From: Caryophanales bacterium UBA2289
Lineage (GTDB): Bacteria > Bacillota_I > Bacilli_A > Izemoplasmatales > Hujiaoplasmataceae
Length of the DNA: 64,000 bases
Direction of reading: 5' to 3'
Assembly (NCBI GenBank): GCA_002345505.1
Contig: DDWJ01000015.1
Location: 1-64,000, forward strand
Part shown: positions 9,179-18,090 of the stretch, in pieces
Layout: each line of letters opens with the position of its first letter
Numbering within the stretch: position 1 is the first letter of the stretch
Made by a program: the position numbers and the translations under genes
The notes under the pieces: generated by a model
The model's input: only the letters and a program-made list of their open reading frames with translations
Database searches by the model: none
What the model was told of the DNA's origin: nothing

Positions 9179-9617
9179 CTATTTTTAATAGTGCTTTTTT
9201 CATTTCAACGCCGCCATTAAACTGACCGATACCCCCATCCTTTTTTACAACTCGGTGGCACGGTATAATTAATGGTAATGGATTATTTTTACAGACAGTC
9301 CCAACTGCTCTAACGGCATTAGGATGGCCAGAATTGATAGCTAATTCGGAATAACTCCATGTTTTTCCAAACGGAATTCTTTTAATTGCTAATAAAACGT
9401 CTTTAAAGAAATCGGTTCCTTCAATCTCGATTGGAAAAGAAAATTCTGTTCTTTTATTACCGAAATATTCTTCAATTTCCTTTTGTGCTTGTCGCAAAAC
9501 TTCATTAGGTTCATCCTGATAAAAAACATCAGAGTCAATTATGATTTTGATGATTTTATTATTTTTGCTGAATAAAGAAGTAATACCAAAACTTGACTTG
9601 AAGCTATATCTTATCAT
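9162..9617 (-). CDS. ogt: Methylated-DNA--protein-cysteine methyltransferase
   Basis: Suicide repair protein that removes O6-alkyl groups from guanine. The C-terminal active-site motif LIIPCHRVVKKDG is intact, with the acceptor Cys in PCHRV, preceded by FGKTWSYSELA and the Arg-finger-type RAVGTVCKNNPLP region. About 151 residues is the normal Ogt size. The ATG at 9617 is preferred: GGAG lies 7 nt before it, whereas the ATG at 9623 is only 1 nt from it. The start overlaps the 3' end of the upstream hydrolase gene, suggesting coupling. Confidence 0.93.
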   Translation of the reverse strand: MIRYSFKSSFGITSLFSKNNKIIKIIIDSDVFYQDEPNEVLRQAQKEIEEYFGNKRTEFSFPIEIEGTDFFKDVLLAIKRIPFGKTWSYSELAINSGHPNAVRAVGTVCKNNPLPLIIPCHRVVKKDGGIGQFNGGVEMKKALLKIEKVFY

Positions 9618-10512
9618 ATACATACTCCTTTAAAAACGTTTTGACATTTTCAACATACTTTTCTTTATCACTAAAATATGAGTAAGCATGTGTAGCATTA
9701 TTATCCGCAATAAATAATTTCTTACTACTATTATATGCCTCATACATCTCAACTGAATGATGATATTCAATAAACTTATCTTGTTTGCCATGGATAAACA
9801 TTATCGGTATTTTTGATTCCTTAATTGCTTTTATCGGAGAAACATCTTCTAAAGAAAAACCAGCAATTAGTTTTACAAAGAAATTTATAAAGTAAAAACT
9901 TAACTTCGGTAAATGATATTTAGATAACCGCTCGAATAAAAACTTCTTGAAATCATTATAACCACAATCACTTATGCAAAACTTTACTCTTTCATCTATT
10001 TCTTGTTCCAAAAGTATAGTTGCAGCACCCATTGACTCACCATAAGTTCCTAGGAAAATGTCTGTACCAAACTCATTATAAATCTCGGTAATAATATCAT
10101 ACAAATCGTACTTTTCAAAATAACCCAATGTTGTATTATTTCCACCGCTTGCGCCATGATATCTTTGATCGTAGATTATAACGTTAAATCCTTCTTCAAA
10201 CATCATCTTTGCATACTTAATTGATCCAAAGTGAGTATAAGTATGTCCGTGAGCGATAACGACAAACTTTTTTGTGTTTTCTTTCTGCAAGAAATAATAC
10301 ATTGCAATATCATAATTGTATCTTGATTTAAAAGTAGTTGTTTTGGCCATTAATTCATCATAGAACGCTATGAGCTCAGAATCCTTTTCTTTCTCAATTT
10401 CTCTTGTTTTAACTATGCTCTTCTTACTTGGTATAACAATGCTAAAAGCAATTTGCATAAATGCAAACATAATAATTAAAATGATAAAAACTGCTACTAT
10501 TGCATACCACAT
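9604..10512 (-). CDS. Membrane-anchored alpha/beta hydrolase
   Basis: Serine hydrolase of the alpha/beta fold, about 302 residues, with one N-terminal transmembrane segment (residues 2-25) that anchors it to the membrane. The nucleophile elbow reads GTYGESMGAA (Gly-x-Ser-x-Gly), the oxyanion side begins with VIAHGHTYTH, and the likely catalytic Asp and His are in HGKQDKF and NATHAYSY. Related proteins are annotated as esterases or peptidase-like lipases; the substrate is unknown. The ATG at 10512 is preferred over 10518, which abuts the ribosome-binding site. It is in an apparent operon with ogt. Confidence 0.82.
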   Translation of the reverse strand: MWYAIVAVFIILIIMFAFMQIAFSIVIPSKKSIVKTREIEKEKDSELIAFYDELMAKTTTFKSRYNYDIAMYYFLQKENTKKFVVIAHGHTYTHFGSIKYAKMMFEEGFNVIIYDQRYHGASGGNNTTLGYFEKYDLYDIITEIYNEFGTDIFLGTYGESMGAATILLEQEIDERVKFCISDCGYNDFKKFLFERLSKYHLPKLSFYFINFFVKLIAGFSLEDVSPIKAIKESKIPIMFIHGKQDKFIEYHHSVEMYEAYNSSKKLFIADNNATHAYSYFSDKEKYVENVKTFLKEYVYDKI

Positions 10513-10533
10513 AAACATCTCACTTCGCTTTTT

Positions 10534-11934
10534 TTATAGATTTTGAAGCTCCGGTTTTCTTTTCGGTCTTACTTTTAAACGATTAATTTTCACTTCATCC
10601 AAATGTCTGATAAAGAAGAGTAAGGCAAGTATCAAAACCAAACCTTTTAATATGGAAGAAATATTTATTGTCCACCAAATTCCTCTTTCAAACATATTGA
10701 CAGTTAAATAAATTACTAAAGGTACCCTAATAAAGTTTCCAACAATACCAACTACTGAAGGTATATATGATTTGCCGATGCCATTAAAGAAACCAGCTCC
10801 TATACTTTCCAATATCATGAATATTTGACTGGCGCTTATAATTTGAAGATAAACAATTCCGTGAGCTACAGTTTCATCATCACTAATAAAGATCCTTAAC
10901 AAAGTTTCCGGTATGAAAAGAAGCAATAAAGATATTACCAAAGCGTAAGGCACAAGAATATAACTTATGCTCAAGATTCCCTTTTTGATTCTTACATTCT
11001 CTTTAGCACCAAAGTTTTGTCCGGTAAATACGGTTATCGCCGATTGAAAACCACTGGCAATCATCCAGGTTAACTGTTCAATCTGAACGCCAATCCTTTG
11101 AGCAGCAACAACATTTGGTCCAAACTCAAAAACTTTACGCGCAAGGAAGATTGAAATTGCAGTAAATATCATTGATTGAATACCTACTGGTAATCCAATA
11201 GACATAATCTGCTTTATAGCTTTTAAATTGATATTTTTTAAATGGAAAACTTTTAAATTTGGATTATGTTTCTTATAGACGATAAAGAAAATTGTTAAAG
11301 TAACAATCTGTGCACTTACAGTAGCTATCGCTGCCCCTTGAATCCCTAATCTAAATACCAATATCAAAATCGGATCAAGAATCATGTTAAAAACAAATCC
11401 AACGGCTAAAATCTTAAGATTAATCCTTGTTTGACCTAATCCCTCATTAATAGCAATAAATCCATTTACTATAAACTGGATGAAAATTAATCCCCCAATT
11501 ATCGGAATATACATTAAAGCATATTCAATAATTTGTGGTGTTTCTATATTGAATATTGATAGAAAATCTTCTTTAAAGAATAAGATTAAAACTGATAACA
11601 ATATCCCAAACGTTGCTTGTAACATCAAACCGTTAGTCGCAAACACGTTTATATCATGAGTTTCCTTCTTGCCTACTGCATGTGATACTTTTACACTAGT
11701 TCCAATCTTAGCTATTAAGATAAAACCAAATGCAAACCAGGTTATTTATGAAACTGTCCCGACAGCCGCAACTGCATTTGTTTCAATCATACCTATTTCA
11801 TCAACCCGACCAATCCAAAAAATATCGGTGAGATTATATGCGATTTGAGAAAGGGTTGTCAATAGAATTGGAAATGCTAAAATAAGCAATTTCTTTAGTA
11901 TCGGCCCTTCAGTAACATTGAATACCCTATTCAT
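10534..11934 (-). pseudogene. MATE-family efflux transporter interrupted by an in-frame stop
   Basis: The full frame codes for about 466 residues of a MATE (NorM/DinF-like) multidrug exporter with 12 predicted membrane helices. The N-terminal part (11934-11746) reads MNRVFNVTEGPILKKLLILA and ends ...AVGTVS, then a single TAA codon at 11746-11748. The same frame continues without gap (ITWFAFGFILIAKIGT...) to the stop at 10534. There is no frameshift, so a one-base nonsense change or a sequencing error explains it. An ATG at 11646 could restart translation but would lose the first two helices. A good ribosome-binding site GAGAGG precedes the original ATG. Confidence 0.85.
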
Positions 11935-11955
11935 ATAAATTCCTCTCGCTTAGAA

Positions 11956-11978
11956 AAGAACCTCATTAAAAGGTTCTT
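11956..11978 (-). terminator. Terminator after the HD-domain gene
   Basis: AAGAACCT / AGGTTCTT form an 8-bp stem right after the stop of the HD gene, followed on the minus strand by TTTTCT. Confidence 0.65.
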
Positions 11979-11985
11979 AAAATTA

Positions 11986-12564
11986 TTATTTTTCGATAAA
12001 ATATGTAGCTTCCATATCAGCGGTTGATAATGCAAACGCTAATGGAAATCTTGCAAATGCCTCACCGACATTTCTAACGTTCTCCGTATCGGAAAATCCC
12101 ATATGATATCTTATTGCAAATGCTTCATCTCTTGTAAGTCTCATAAAGCCAGAAATGATATATACTGATTTCTCACCATGACCATAAGGTAACTCGTCTT
12201 GGAAATCATAACTTGGAACCTGAATCCATTTTCCAGAATCATCTTTTACATTTCTCATTGATTTCTTATAAACGTTTATTTTGCATAAATCATGCAAAAG
12301 CGCCACAATAGCTATAGTTTCATCACTAAACTCTAAACCATAGAGTTCTTTTACTCTTGGTCTTTCTAGATAAGCTTTAAGACACTCATATACATTTATA
12401 GAGTGTTCTACAAGACCGCTTTCTTTCGATAAGTGGAATCTTGTGGAACATGGAGCGTCAAAAAAATCACTCTTATTAGATAGAAGGAATTCTAATAGAT
12501 CATTAGCTCCTTCTCTTTTGATATGTTTCTTAAAAAGACTGATAAACTCTTCTTTTTTTGTCAT
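11986..12564 (-). CDS. HD-domain phosphohydrolase-like protein
   Basis: A 192-residue protein with an HD metal-binding domain: His in LVEHSINVY, the HD pair in ALLHDLCKINVYKK, a later His in GHGEKSVY and an Asp in STADMEATY. Such proteins hydrolyse phosphodiesters or nucleotides; no substrate can be named. The spacing resembles short HD proteins of Firmicutes more than the RelA/SpoT or dGTPase families. It overlaps the upstream unknown gene by 4 nt (ATGA), so both are probably co-translated. Confidence 0.75.
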   Translation of the reverse strand: MTKKEEFISLFKKHIKREGANDLLEFLLSNKSDFFDAPCSTRFHLSKESGLVEHSINVYECLKAYLERPRVKELYGLEFSDETIAIVALLHDLCKINVYKKSMRNVKDDSGKWIQVPSYDFQDELPYGHGEKSVYIISGFMRLTRDEAFAIRYHMGFSDTENVRNVGEAFARFPLAFALSTADMEATYFIEK

Positions 12565-12983
12565 AATATCTTACCATATACTGCAACTCCATCAACTTCA
12601 TACTCTTTGTTTTGATAAGTTACACCAATCTTAACACTAACTAGTTCAATAACTTTATAAAGTGTCTCATCACTTAAATCTTTGATGATATTATCCACTT
12701 TAATATCATTTTCACTCATAGTTCCATAAAAGACAAAAATATCGTCTTCTAAATATCTCTTTGCATGTCTGGGTAATAGTTCGTTAAGAACGGAAGACTT
12801 TTCTTTACTATCCATTATTACAAACTTATATGGATTTTCTAAATTAAATTTTTTTCTCAATGAATCATTTAAAAAATTTTGTTCAATCGAGTTTCTTGTA
12901 GAGTTAAATGTTTCTTGAGCTTTTGTCGCAATATTAATGCCAATCTTTTTTAACTTGTCTACTATATTTTGAGAACTCTTCAT
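12561..12983 (-). CDS. Unknown 140-residue protein
   Basis: I do not recognise this protein. It starts with a lysine-rich amphipathic segment (MKSSQNIVDKLKKIGINIAT), continues as a probably alpha/beta soluble domain and has no membrane segment or signal peptide. It lies between fhs upstream (start after a 12-nt gap) and the HD gene downstream (4-nt overlap), so it is part of the same transcript. Confidence 0.7.
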   Translation of the reverse strand: MKSSQNIVDKLKKIGINIATKAQETFNSTRNSIEQNFLNDSLRKKFNLENPYKFVIMDSKEKSSVLNELLPRHAKRYLEDDIFVFYGTMSENDIKVDNIIKDLSDETLYKVIELVSVKIGVTYQNKEYEVDGVAVYGKIL

Positions 12984-12995
12984 TTTTTCACCTCT

Positions 12996-14657
12996 TTAAA
13001 ATAAACCAATTATTTTTTCGTCAATCAAATCCATGTTTTCATAGGCACCATGCTTTGGTAAACCAGGCATTGTCATAACAGCTCCAGTTAAAGCTACAAT
13101 AAAGCCAGCACCAACAGAAGGTTTAAACTCTCTTACGGTAATCTTGAAATTCTTTGGTCTACCTTTAATACTAGCATCATCTGATAAAGATAATGGAGTT
13201 TTAGCCATACAGATAGCTAAATTATCCCAACCTAATTTATTAAATTGATTGATTTGTTCTTCTGCTTTTTCTGTATACTCAACACCATCAGCACCGTAAA
13301 TCTCTTTAGCTATTTTAGAAATTTTATCTTTGATGCTTAAATCTAATTCATATAATGGTTGGTTTTTATTAACTTTAACGGCTTTTTTAACAACTTTTCT
13401 AGCTAAGTCCAATCCGCCTTCACTACCCTTAGTAAAAACTTCTGAAAGGGAAATTTCATGATTGTTTTCTTTTGCCCAGTTCATAATAGCGTTTATTTCT
13501 TGATCGGTATCGGTATAAAACTTATTTAAAGCTACTACATATGGAACCTTATAGTTTTGGACGCTTTCAATATGTTTCTCAAGATTTGCTAGTCCCTTTA
13601 TTACAGCTTCAACATTCTCATTATTCATATCTGCTTCACTAACGCCGCCATGAATTTTAATAGCTCTAATAGAAACAACAATAACAACAGCGCTTGGCAT
13701 ATTATCCATCGCTCTCATTTTGATGTCCATAAATTTTTCCATACCCAAATCCGCTCCAAATCCGGCTTCAGTAACCACGAAATCCGCAGCTCTAGAAGCA
13801 AAATCAGTAGCGATAATCGAATTACAACCATGAGCAATATTAGCGAATGGTCCACCGTGGATTAACGCTGGAGTTCCTTCAAGTGTTTGAACAATATTAG
13901 GTTTAATAGCTTCTTTCAATAACATAGCAACTGCACCAGTAACTTTTAAATCACCTACAGTAACTGGATTATCTAAATTATCATAAGCAACAACCATGCT
14001 TGATATTCTCTTCTTTAAATCTTCGATATCACTAGCCAAACATAAAACAGCCATAACTTCTGAAGCAACACTGATATCAAACGCATCAAATCTTGGTGTT
14101 TCTTTCTTCATTGATAAACCAACTTGTATCTTTCTTAAAGATCTATCGTTCATGTCCATAGCGCGTTTCCAGATAATTTTTTCCGGATTGATGTTAAGTT
14201 GGTTACCGTGGAATAAGTGATTATCAATTACAGCACTAATTAAATTATTAGCTGCAGTAATAGCATGAATATCACCAGTAAAATGAAGATTGATATCCTC
14301 CATTGGCACAACCTGAGCATAACCGCCGCCAGCAGCTCCGCCCTTAACGCCCATTACTGGACCTAATGAAGGTTCTCTTAAAGCAATAATTGTCGAGAAA
14401 CCAAGTTTGGCAATTGAATCGCCAAGGCCGATAGTAGTAGTTGATTTACCTTCACCAGCTTTTGTTGGTGTTATTGCAGTAACCAACACAATCTTGCCTC
14501 TTTGATTGTTTTTATAGCGATTTATCGCATCAAAACTCACCTTTGCCTTAAAATTTCCATACAACTCTAAATCGTCTGAGTTCAAACCTACTTTTTTTGC
14601 AATTTCATCAATTTTCTTCATACTCGCTTTTTGAGCAATTTCTAAATCTGTTAACAT
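12996..14657 (-). CDS. fhs: Formate--tetrahydrofolate ligase
   Basis: ATP-dependent synthesis of 10-formyl-tetrahydrofolate from formate, feeding purine and formyl-Met-tRNA synthesis. The P-loop TPTKAGEGKSTTTIGLGD (about residues 64-81) and conserved stretches GVKGGAAGGGYAQVVPMED and EAGFGADLGMEKF are intact, and 553 residues is the family length. AGGAGG lies 5 nt before the ATG and follows the stop of the upstream TrmA-family gene by 9 nt, so they form an operon. In a fermentative organism it also recovers formate. Confidence 0.96.
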   Translation of the reverse strand: MLTDLEIAQKASMKKIDEIAKKVGLNSDDLELYGNFKAKVSFDAINRYKNNQRGKIVLVTAITPTKAGEGKSTTTIGLGDSIAKLGFSTIIALREPSLGPVMGVKGGAAGGGYAQVVPMEDINLHFTGDIHAITAANNLISAVIDNHLFHGNQLNINPEKIIWKRAMDMNDRSLRKIQVGLSMKKETPRFDAFDISVASEVMAVLCLASDIEDLKKRISSMVVAYDNLDNPVTVGDLKVTGAVAMLLKEAIKPNIVQTLEGTPALIHGGPFANIAHGCNSIIATDFASRAADFVVTEAGFGADLGMEKFMDIKMRAMDNMPSAVVIVVSIRAIKIHGGVSEADMNNENVEAVIKGLANLEKHIESVQNYKVPYVVALNKFYTDTDQEINAIMNWAKENNHEISLSEVFTKGSEGGLDLARKVVKKAVKVNKNQPLYELDLSIKDKISKIAKEIYGADGVEYTEKAEEQINQFNKLGWDNLAICMAKTPLSLSDDASIKGRPKNFKITVREFKPSVGAGFIVALTGAVMTMPGLPKHGAYENMDLIDEKIIGLF

Positions 14658-14666
14658 AATATCCTC

Positions 14667-16025
14667 CTATTTTAAGTCTAATATTGTTACACTTTCAACA
14701 CTTGCCGTTTGTGGGAACATATCGATAGGGTTAATTTCCTTGACTCGGTACCTATCAGTTAATTCACTGATATTTTTAGCCAGCGTTGAAGGATTACAAG
14801 AAATATAAATAATTTGCTTAGGCAATACTTTTAGAACAGCCTCTAAAACAACTTCACTCATACCTGTTCTCGGTGGATCTAAAACCAAAACATCCGGTTT
14901 TATTCCTTTATCAATTAATTTCGGCAATGCACTTTCTACATGGTCTTGAATAAATTCAACATTACCAACCTTATTAATTTTGGCGTTGACAATAGCGTCT
15001 TTTATTGAAGCTTCTGAATAATCAATACCATAAACTTTTTTTACATGCTTAGATATTAACAAAGATGTTATTCCTATTCCTGAGTACAAATCAAAACATA
15101 TCTGATCTTGACCAAGATTTGCCTTATCTAAAATCAAATCATACATTTTCTTCATCTGGACAGTATTCATTTGATGAAAAGCATCTGGAGATATTTCGAA
15201 GGTATAGTCGCCGTACAATTCCTTTATCTTTTCGGCCCCTTCGAGTATTTTGATCGGGTTAGAAATTATAAGATTTGTTTTCGGATTATCTAAACTATAA
15301 CTTACACTCTTCACATATTTCAAATCGCTAATCAATTCTTTAGCAATCTTAGAAAGTACATCATTATACTTCTTAACCACAAAGGTTACACTAGCATTCT
15401 TTGTGCTTTCAAGATATCTAACAACTAAAAAACTAAGTATTCCTTCTTTATTTCTTAAGTCGAAAGCTTTTTGTTTATACTTTCTCATAAGTTTTAAAAC
15501 ATGTCTATTAATTGAGTTGATTTCGTCATTATGGACAAGGCATTCATCAACATAAACAAAATGATTTGAATTCGGTTTATAAAATCCTAATGCTAAACCA
15601 AAATTTGTATTTCTAAAAGGCATCTGAGATTTATTGCGATAGTTATACGGATTTTCCATACCAATAGTCTTATTTATCATTAGTTTATCAGTATCAACAT
15701 TTGTATATCTTCTTAAACCTTGTTTGATTATCGATTGTTTTATCTTTAACTGCTCCTTGTAATCAATATGCTGCATTTGACAGCCACCGCAGTTATCATA
15801 AAACTTGCATGGAGGTACTACTCGCCGATTAGAAACTCTTTCAATATCAACAATTTTACCAATTGCATAATTATTAAAACTTTGAACAACTTCCACATTT
15901 ACTACTTCTTTAATTATTGCGCCAGGAACAAAAACAGCAATCTTTTGGTAATAACCTATACCTTCACCATTAATTCCTTGTTTTCTTATATCTAGATTTA
16001 TTTTATCGCCAATATTGAGTTTCAT
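14667..16025 (-). CDS. TrmA/RlmCD-family 23S rRNA (uracil-C5)-methyltransferase (copy 1)
   Basis: SAM-dependent RNA m5U methyltransferase of 452 residues. An N-terminal TRAM domain is followed by a 4Fe-4S motif (CKFYDNCGGCQMQH plus a later Cys in DECLVH), the SAM-binding region CFDLYSGIGITSLLISK, LDPPRTGM and the catalytic-Cys motif YISCNPSTLAKN, and ends with TASVESVTILDLK. A second complete paralogue lies at 48169-49512. Which uracil each copy modifies cannot be told from sequence alone. Confidence 0.92.
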   Translation of the reverse strand: MKLNIGDKINLDIRKQGINGEGIGYYQKIAVFVPGAIIKEVVNVEVVQSFNNYAIGKIVDIERVSNRRVVPPCKFYDNCGGCQMQHIDYKEQLKIKQSIIKQGLRRYTNVDTDKLMINKTIGMENPYNYRNKSQMPFRNTNFGLALGFYKPNSNHFVYVDECLVHNDEINSINRHVLKLMRKYKQKAFDLRNKEGILSFLVVRYLESTKNASVTFVVKKYNDVLSKIAKELISDLKYVKSVSYSLDNPKTNLIISNPIKILEGAEKIKELYGDYTFEISPDAFHQMNTVQMKKMYDLILDKANLGQDQICFDLYSGIGITSLLISKHVKKVYGIDYSEASIKDAIVNAKINKVGNVEFIQDHVESALPKLIDKGIKPDVLVLDPPRTGMSEVVLEAVLKVLPKQIIYISCNPSTLAKNISELTDRYRVKEINPIDMFPQTASVESVTILDLK

Positions 16026-16093
16026 ATCTTTAACACCTCATTAACATTATATCAAATTAGCTATTTTTTTTATACATAATAACTTAAGAAAAA

Positions 16094-16115
16094 AACAAGA
16101 CGTCATCGTCTTGTT
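16094..16115 (-). terminator. Terminator of the CapD-like gene
   Basis: AACAAGACG / CGTCTTGTT form a 9-bp stem with a 4-nt loop that overlaps the stop codon of the next gene, followed by TTTTTTTC on the minus strand. The stem-loop lies between the CapD-like gene and the downstream methyltransferase. Confidence 0.88.
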
Positions 16116-17979
16116 ATTCCTTTTCGTCAACAGTATATGTTGATATAAATTTTTTCAAAAGATGCTTAACACCCAAGTTGTTTAATTCTTCATATTGACC
16201 CAAAAGCTCATTTGTTTCTTTTTCAATATCTTGAGTATTATCTATTTGTTCAATATAAATCATCTTATTAGCAGTTTTAATGTTATTCTCCTTATCAACC
16301 AACAATTCCTCGAATAATTTTTCTCCTGGTCTTAAGCCAGTAATTTTAATCGGAATATCAATATAAGGTTTTAGACCGGATAACATAATCATTTTCTCAG
16401 CTAAATCAATAATTTTTACCTGGTCTCCCATATCCAAAATGAATATTTCTCCTCCAGCTGCAAATACAGCTGATTGCAAGATTAAACTAACCGCTTCAGG
16501 TATAGTCATAAAATACCTAATAATATTATTATCCGTAACAGTTACAGGCCCGCCATTAGCAATTTGTTTTCTGAAAAGCGGTACTACCGATCCATTAGAT
16601 CCTAATACATTACCAAATCTAACTGCTGAGTAATTGGTTTTAGAAATCTTATCGAAATGTTGAATCAGCATTTCCGCATATCTTTTTGTAGCGCCCATTA
16701 CATTAGTCGGTCTAACTGCTTTGTCTGAAGAAACCAAAACAAACTTTTTGACCTCAAATTTATCAGCTAGCTTACACATGTTATAAGTACCTAATATATT
16801 GGTTCTAATCGCCTCTTGGGATGAACTTTCCATCAATGGTACATGTTTATAGGCTGCAGCATGGAAAATGTAATCTGGACGATAATCAGATACAATGTTT
16901 TCCATTCTTTTAATATTATATACTGAAGCAATTTGCGTGAATAACTCAATACCTTTATCATTATGCTTAAGAAAATCAAATTTTAACTCAGTTACTAATT
17001 CATATATGCCATTTTCATAAATATCTACTAACATCATTGAAGTAGGATTGTATTTTAGAATCTGTCTAACCAATTCTGAACCAATTGATCCTCCAGCACC
17101 CGTGACTAATACTTTTTTACCTGCTAAAAAATCATTTATACCTTCGGTATCAAGTTCAACGATATCACGACTTAATAAATCCTCAACATTTACGTCTAGT
17201 ATTTGATCAGGAACATCATCTCGATAGTCTTTAAAAGAAGGTAATCTTTTAATCTTAACTGGTTTATCAATAAAATAATTAATAATCTCTTGGAATCTTT
17301 TCGGTTCAATATTAACAATCGCCACAATGACTTCTTCAATATCTAATCGATCAATAACTTTTGCGATTTCTTTAATTGGGCCAAAGATTTTATAACCAGA
17401 CATTAGATTTCCGATTTTGTCTTCATCATCATCGATAAAACCAATTACATTATTATTAAAACCTGGATTGTTTCTCACTTCGTTTAAAACTATTTTTCCA
17501 CCAGAACCAGCGCCAACAATCAAAGTTCTTCTACCGTTATTATAATTATTCTTAGAGCTAAATATATTCCATAACCTTTTTAAAATCCTTGGAAAAATCA
17601 AAAAGACGAGTTCAAGCATAGTAGCGAATAAGAAATGAAATTCATGAAAAATCTCAAAATTCGGTATCGAAAGCGTAACAATCACAATAAGAAGATTACT
17701 AAAACATACAACCATGATGACTTTTATAATTTCGTCTAAACCAACATTTACAAGTACTAAATTATAAAGCTTAAAAAAGAAGTATAGAAGTAACTTATAA
17801 ATCACAATCATCGGTAAAAACATAAATGCACGAAGATGATCAAAATCGGGAAATTTCAAAACCCATAAAGCAAAGATTGTCAAAAGATAAGTTAATGTTA
17901 TACCAATAGCATCAATTATCATAAATAAAACGCCGGTTTTATTTAACAATCTTTTTTTTCTCATTAGACTCTTTGGCAT
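16114..17979 (-). CDS. Membrane-bound nucleotide-sugar 4,6-dehydratase/epimerase (CapD/EpsC/WbpM-like)
   Basis: Polysaccharide-biosynthesis enzyme of 621 residues that probably acts on UDP-HexNAc. Four N-terminal membrane helices (about residues 15-130) precede a first Rossmann domain (VGAGSGGKIVLNEV, near 157) and a C-terminal SDR domain (VTGAGGSIGSELVRQI, near 292). The active-site segment SSDKAVRPTNVMGATKRYAE has Met-x3-Lys instead of Tyr-x3-Lys, as in the FlaA1/WbpM/CapD group. It sits close to CpsD/Wzz and UppP genes, which supports a role in capsule or exopolysaccharide precursors. Confidence 0.9.
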   Translation of the reverse strand: MPKSLMRKKRLLNKTGVLFMIIDAIGITLTYLLTIFALWVLKFPDFDHLRAFMFLPMIVIYKLLLYFFFKLYNLVLVNVGLDEIIKVIMVVCFSNLLIVIVTLSIPNFEIFHEFHFLFATMLELVFLIFPRILKRLWNIFSSKNNYNNGRRTLIVGAGSGGKIVLNEVRNNPGFNNNVIGFIDDDEDKIGNLMSGYKIFGPIKEIAKVIDRLDIEEVIVAIVNIEPKRFQEIINYFIDKPVKIKRLPSFKDYRDDVPDQILDVNVEDLLSRDIVELDTEGINDFLAGKKVLVTGAGGSIGSELVRQILKYNPTSMMLVDIYENGIYELVTELKFDFLKHNDKGIELFTQIASVYNIKRMENIVSDYRPDYIFHAAAYKHVPLMESSSQEAIRTNILGTYNMCKLADKFEVKKFVLVSSDKAVRPTNVMGATKRYAEMLIQHFDKISKTNYSAVRFGNVLGSNGSVVPLFRKQIANGGPVTVTDNNIIRYFMTIPEAVSLILQSAVFAAGGEIFILDMGDQVKIIDLAEKMIMLSGLKPYIDIPIKITGLRPGEKLFEELLVDKENNIKTANKMIYIEQIDNTQDIEKETNELLGQYEELNNLGVKHLLKKFISTYTVDEKE

Positions 17980-18065
17980 AGTAAAAACTCCTTTTGAATT
18001 GATGATAATATCATATCACAACAACACAATATTATCAATTACATATGCTTTAGTTGACATTAAAA

Positions 18066-18087
18066 AAAGCCAAATTTCTTTGGCTTT
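18066..18087 (-). terminator. Terminator of the two-component operon
   Basis: AAAGCCAAA / TTTGGCTTT stem just after the histidine-kinase stop, followed by a run of T on the minus strand. Confidence 0.85.
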
Positions 18088-18090
18088 ATA

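Noticed and set aside
11640..11760. Frameshift in the MATE gene
   Set aside because: Translation across the interruption stays in one frame; only a TAA codon intervenes.
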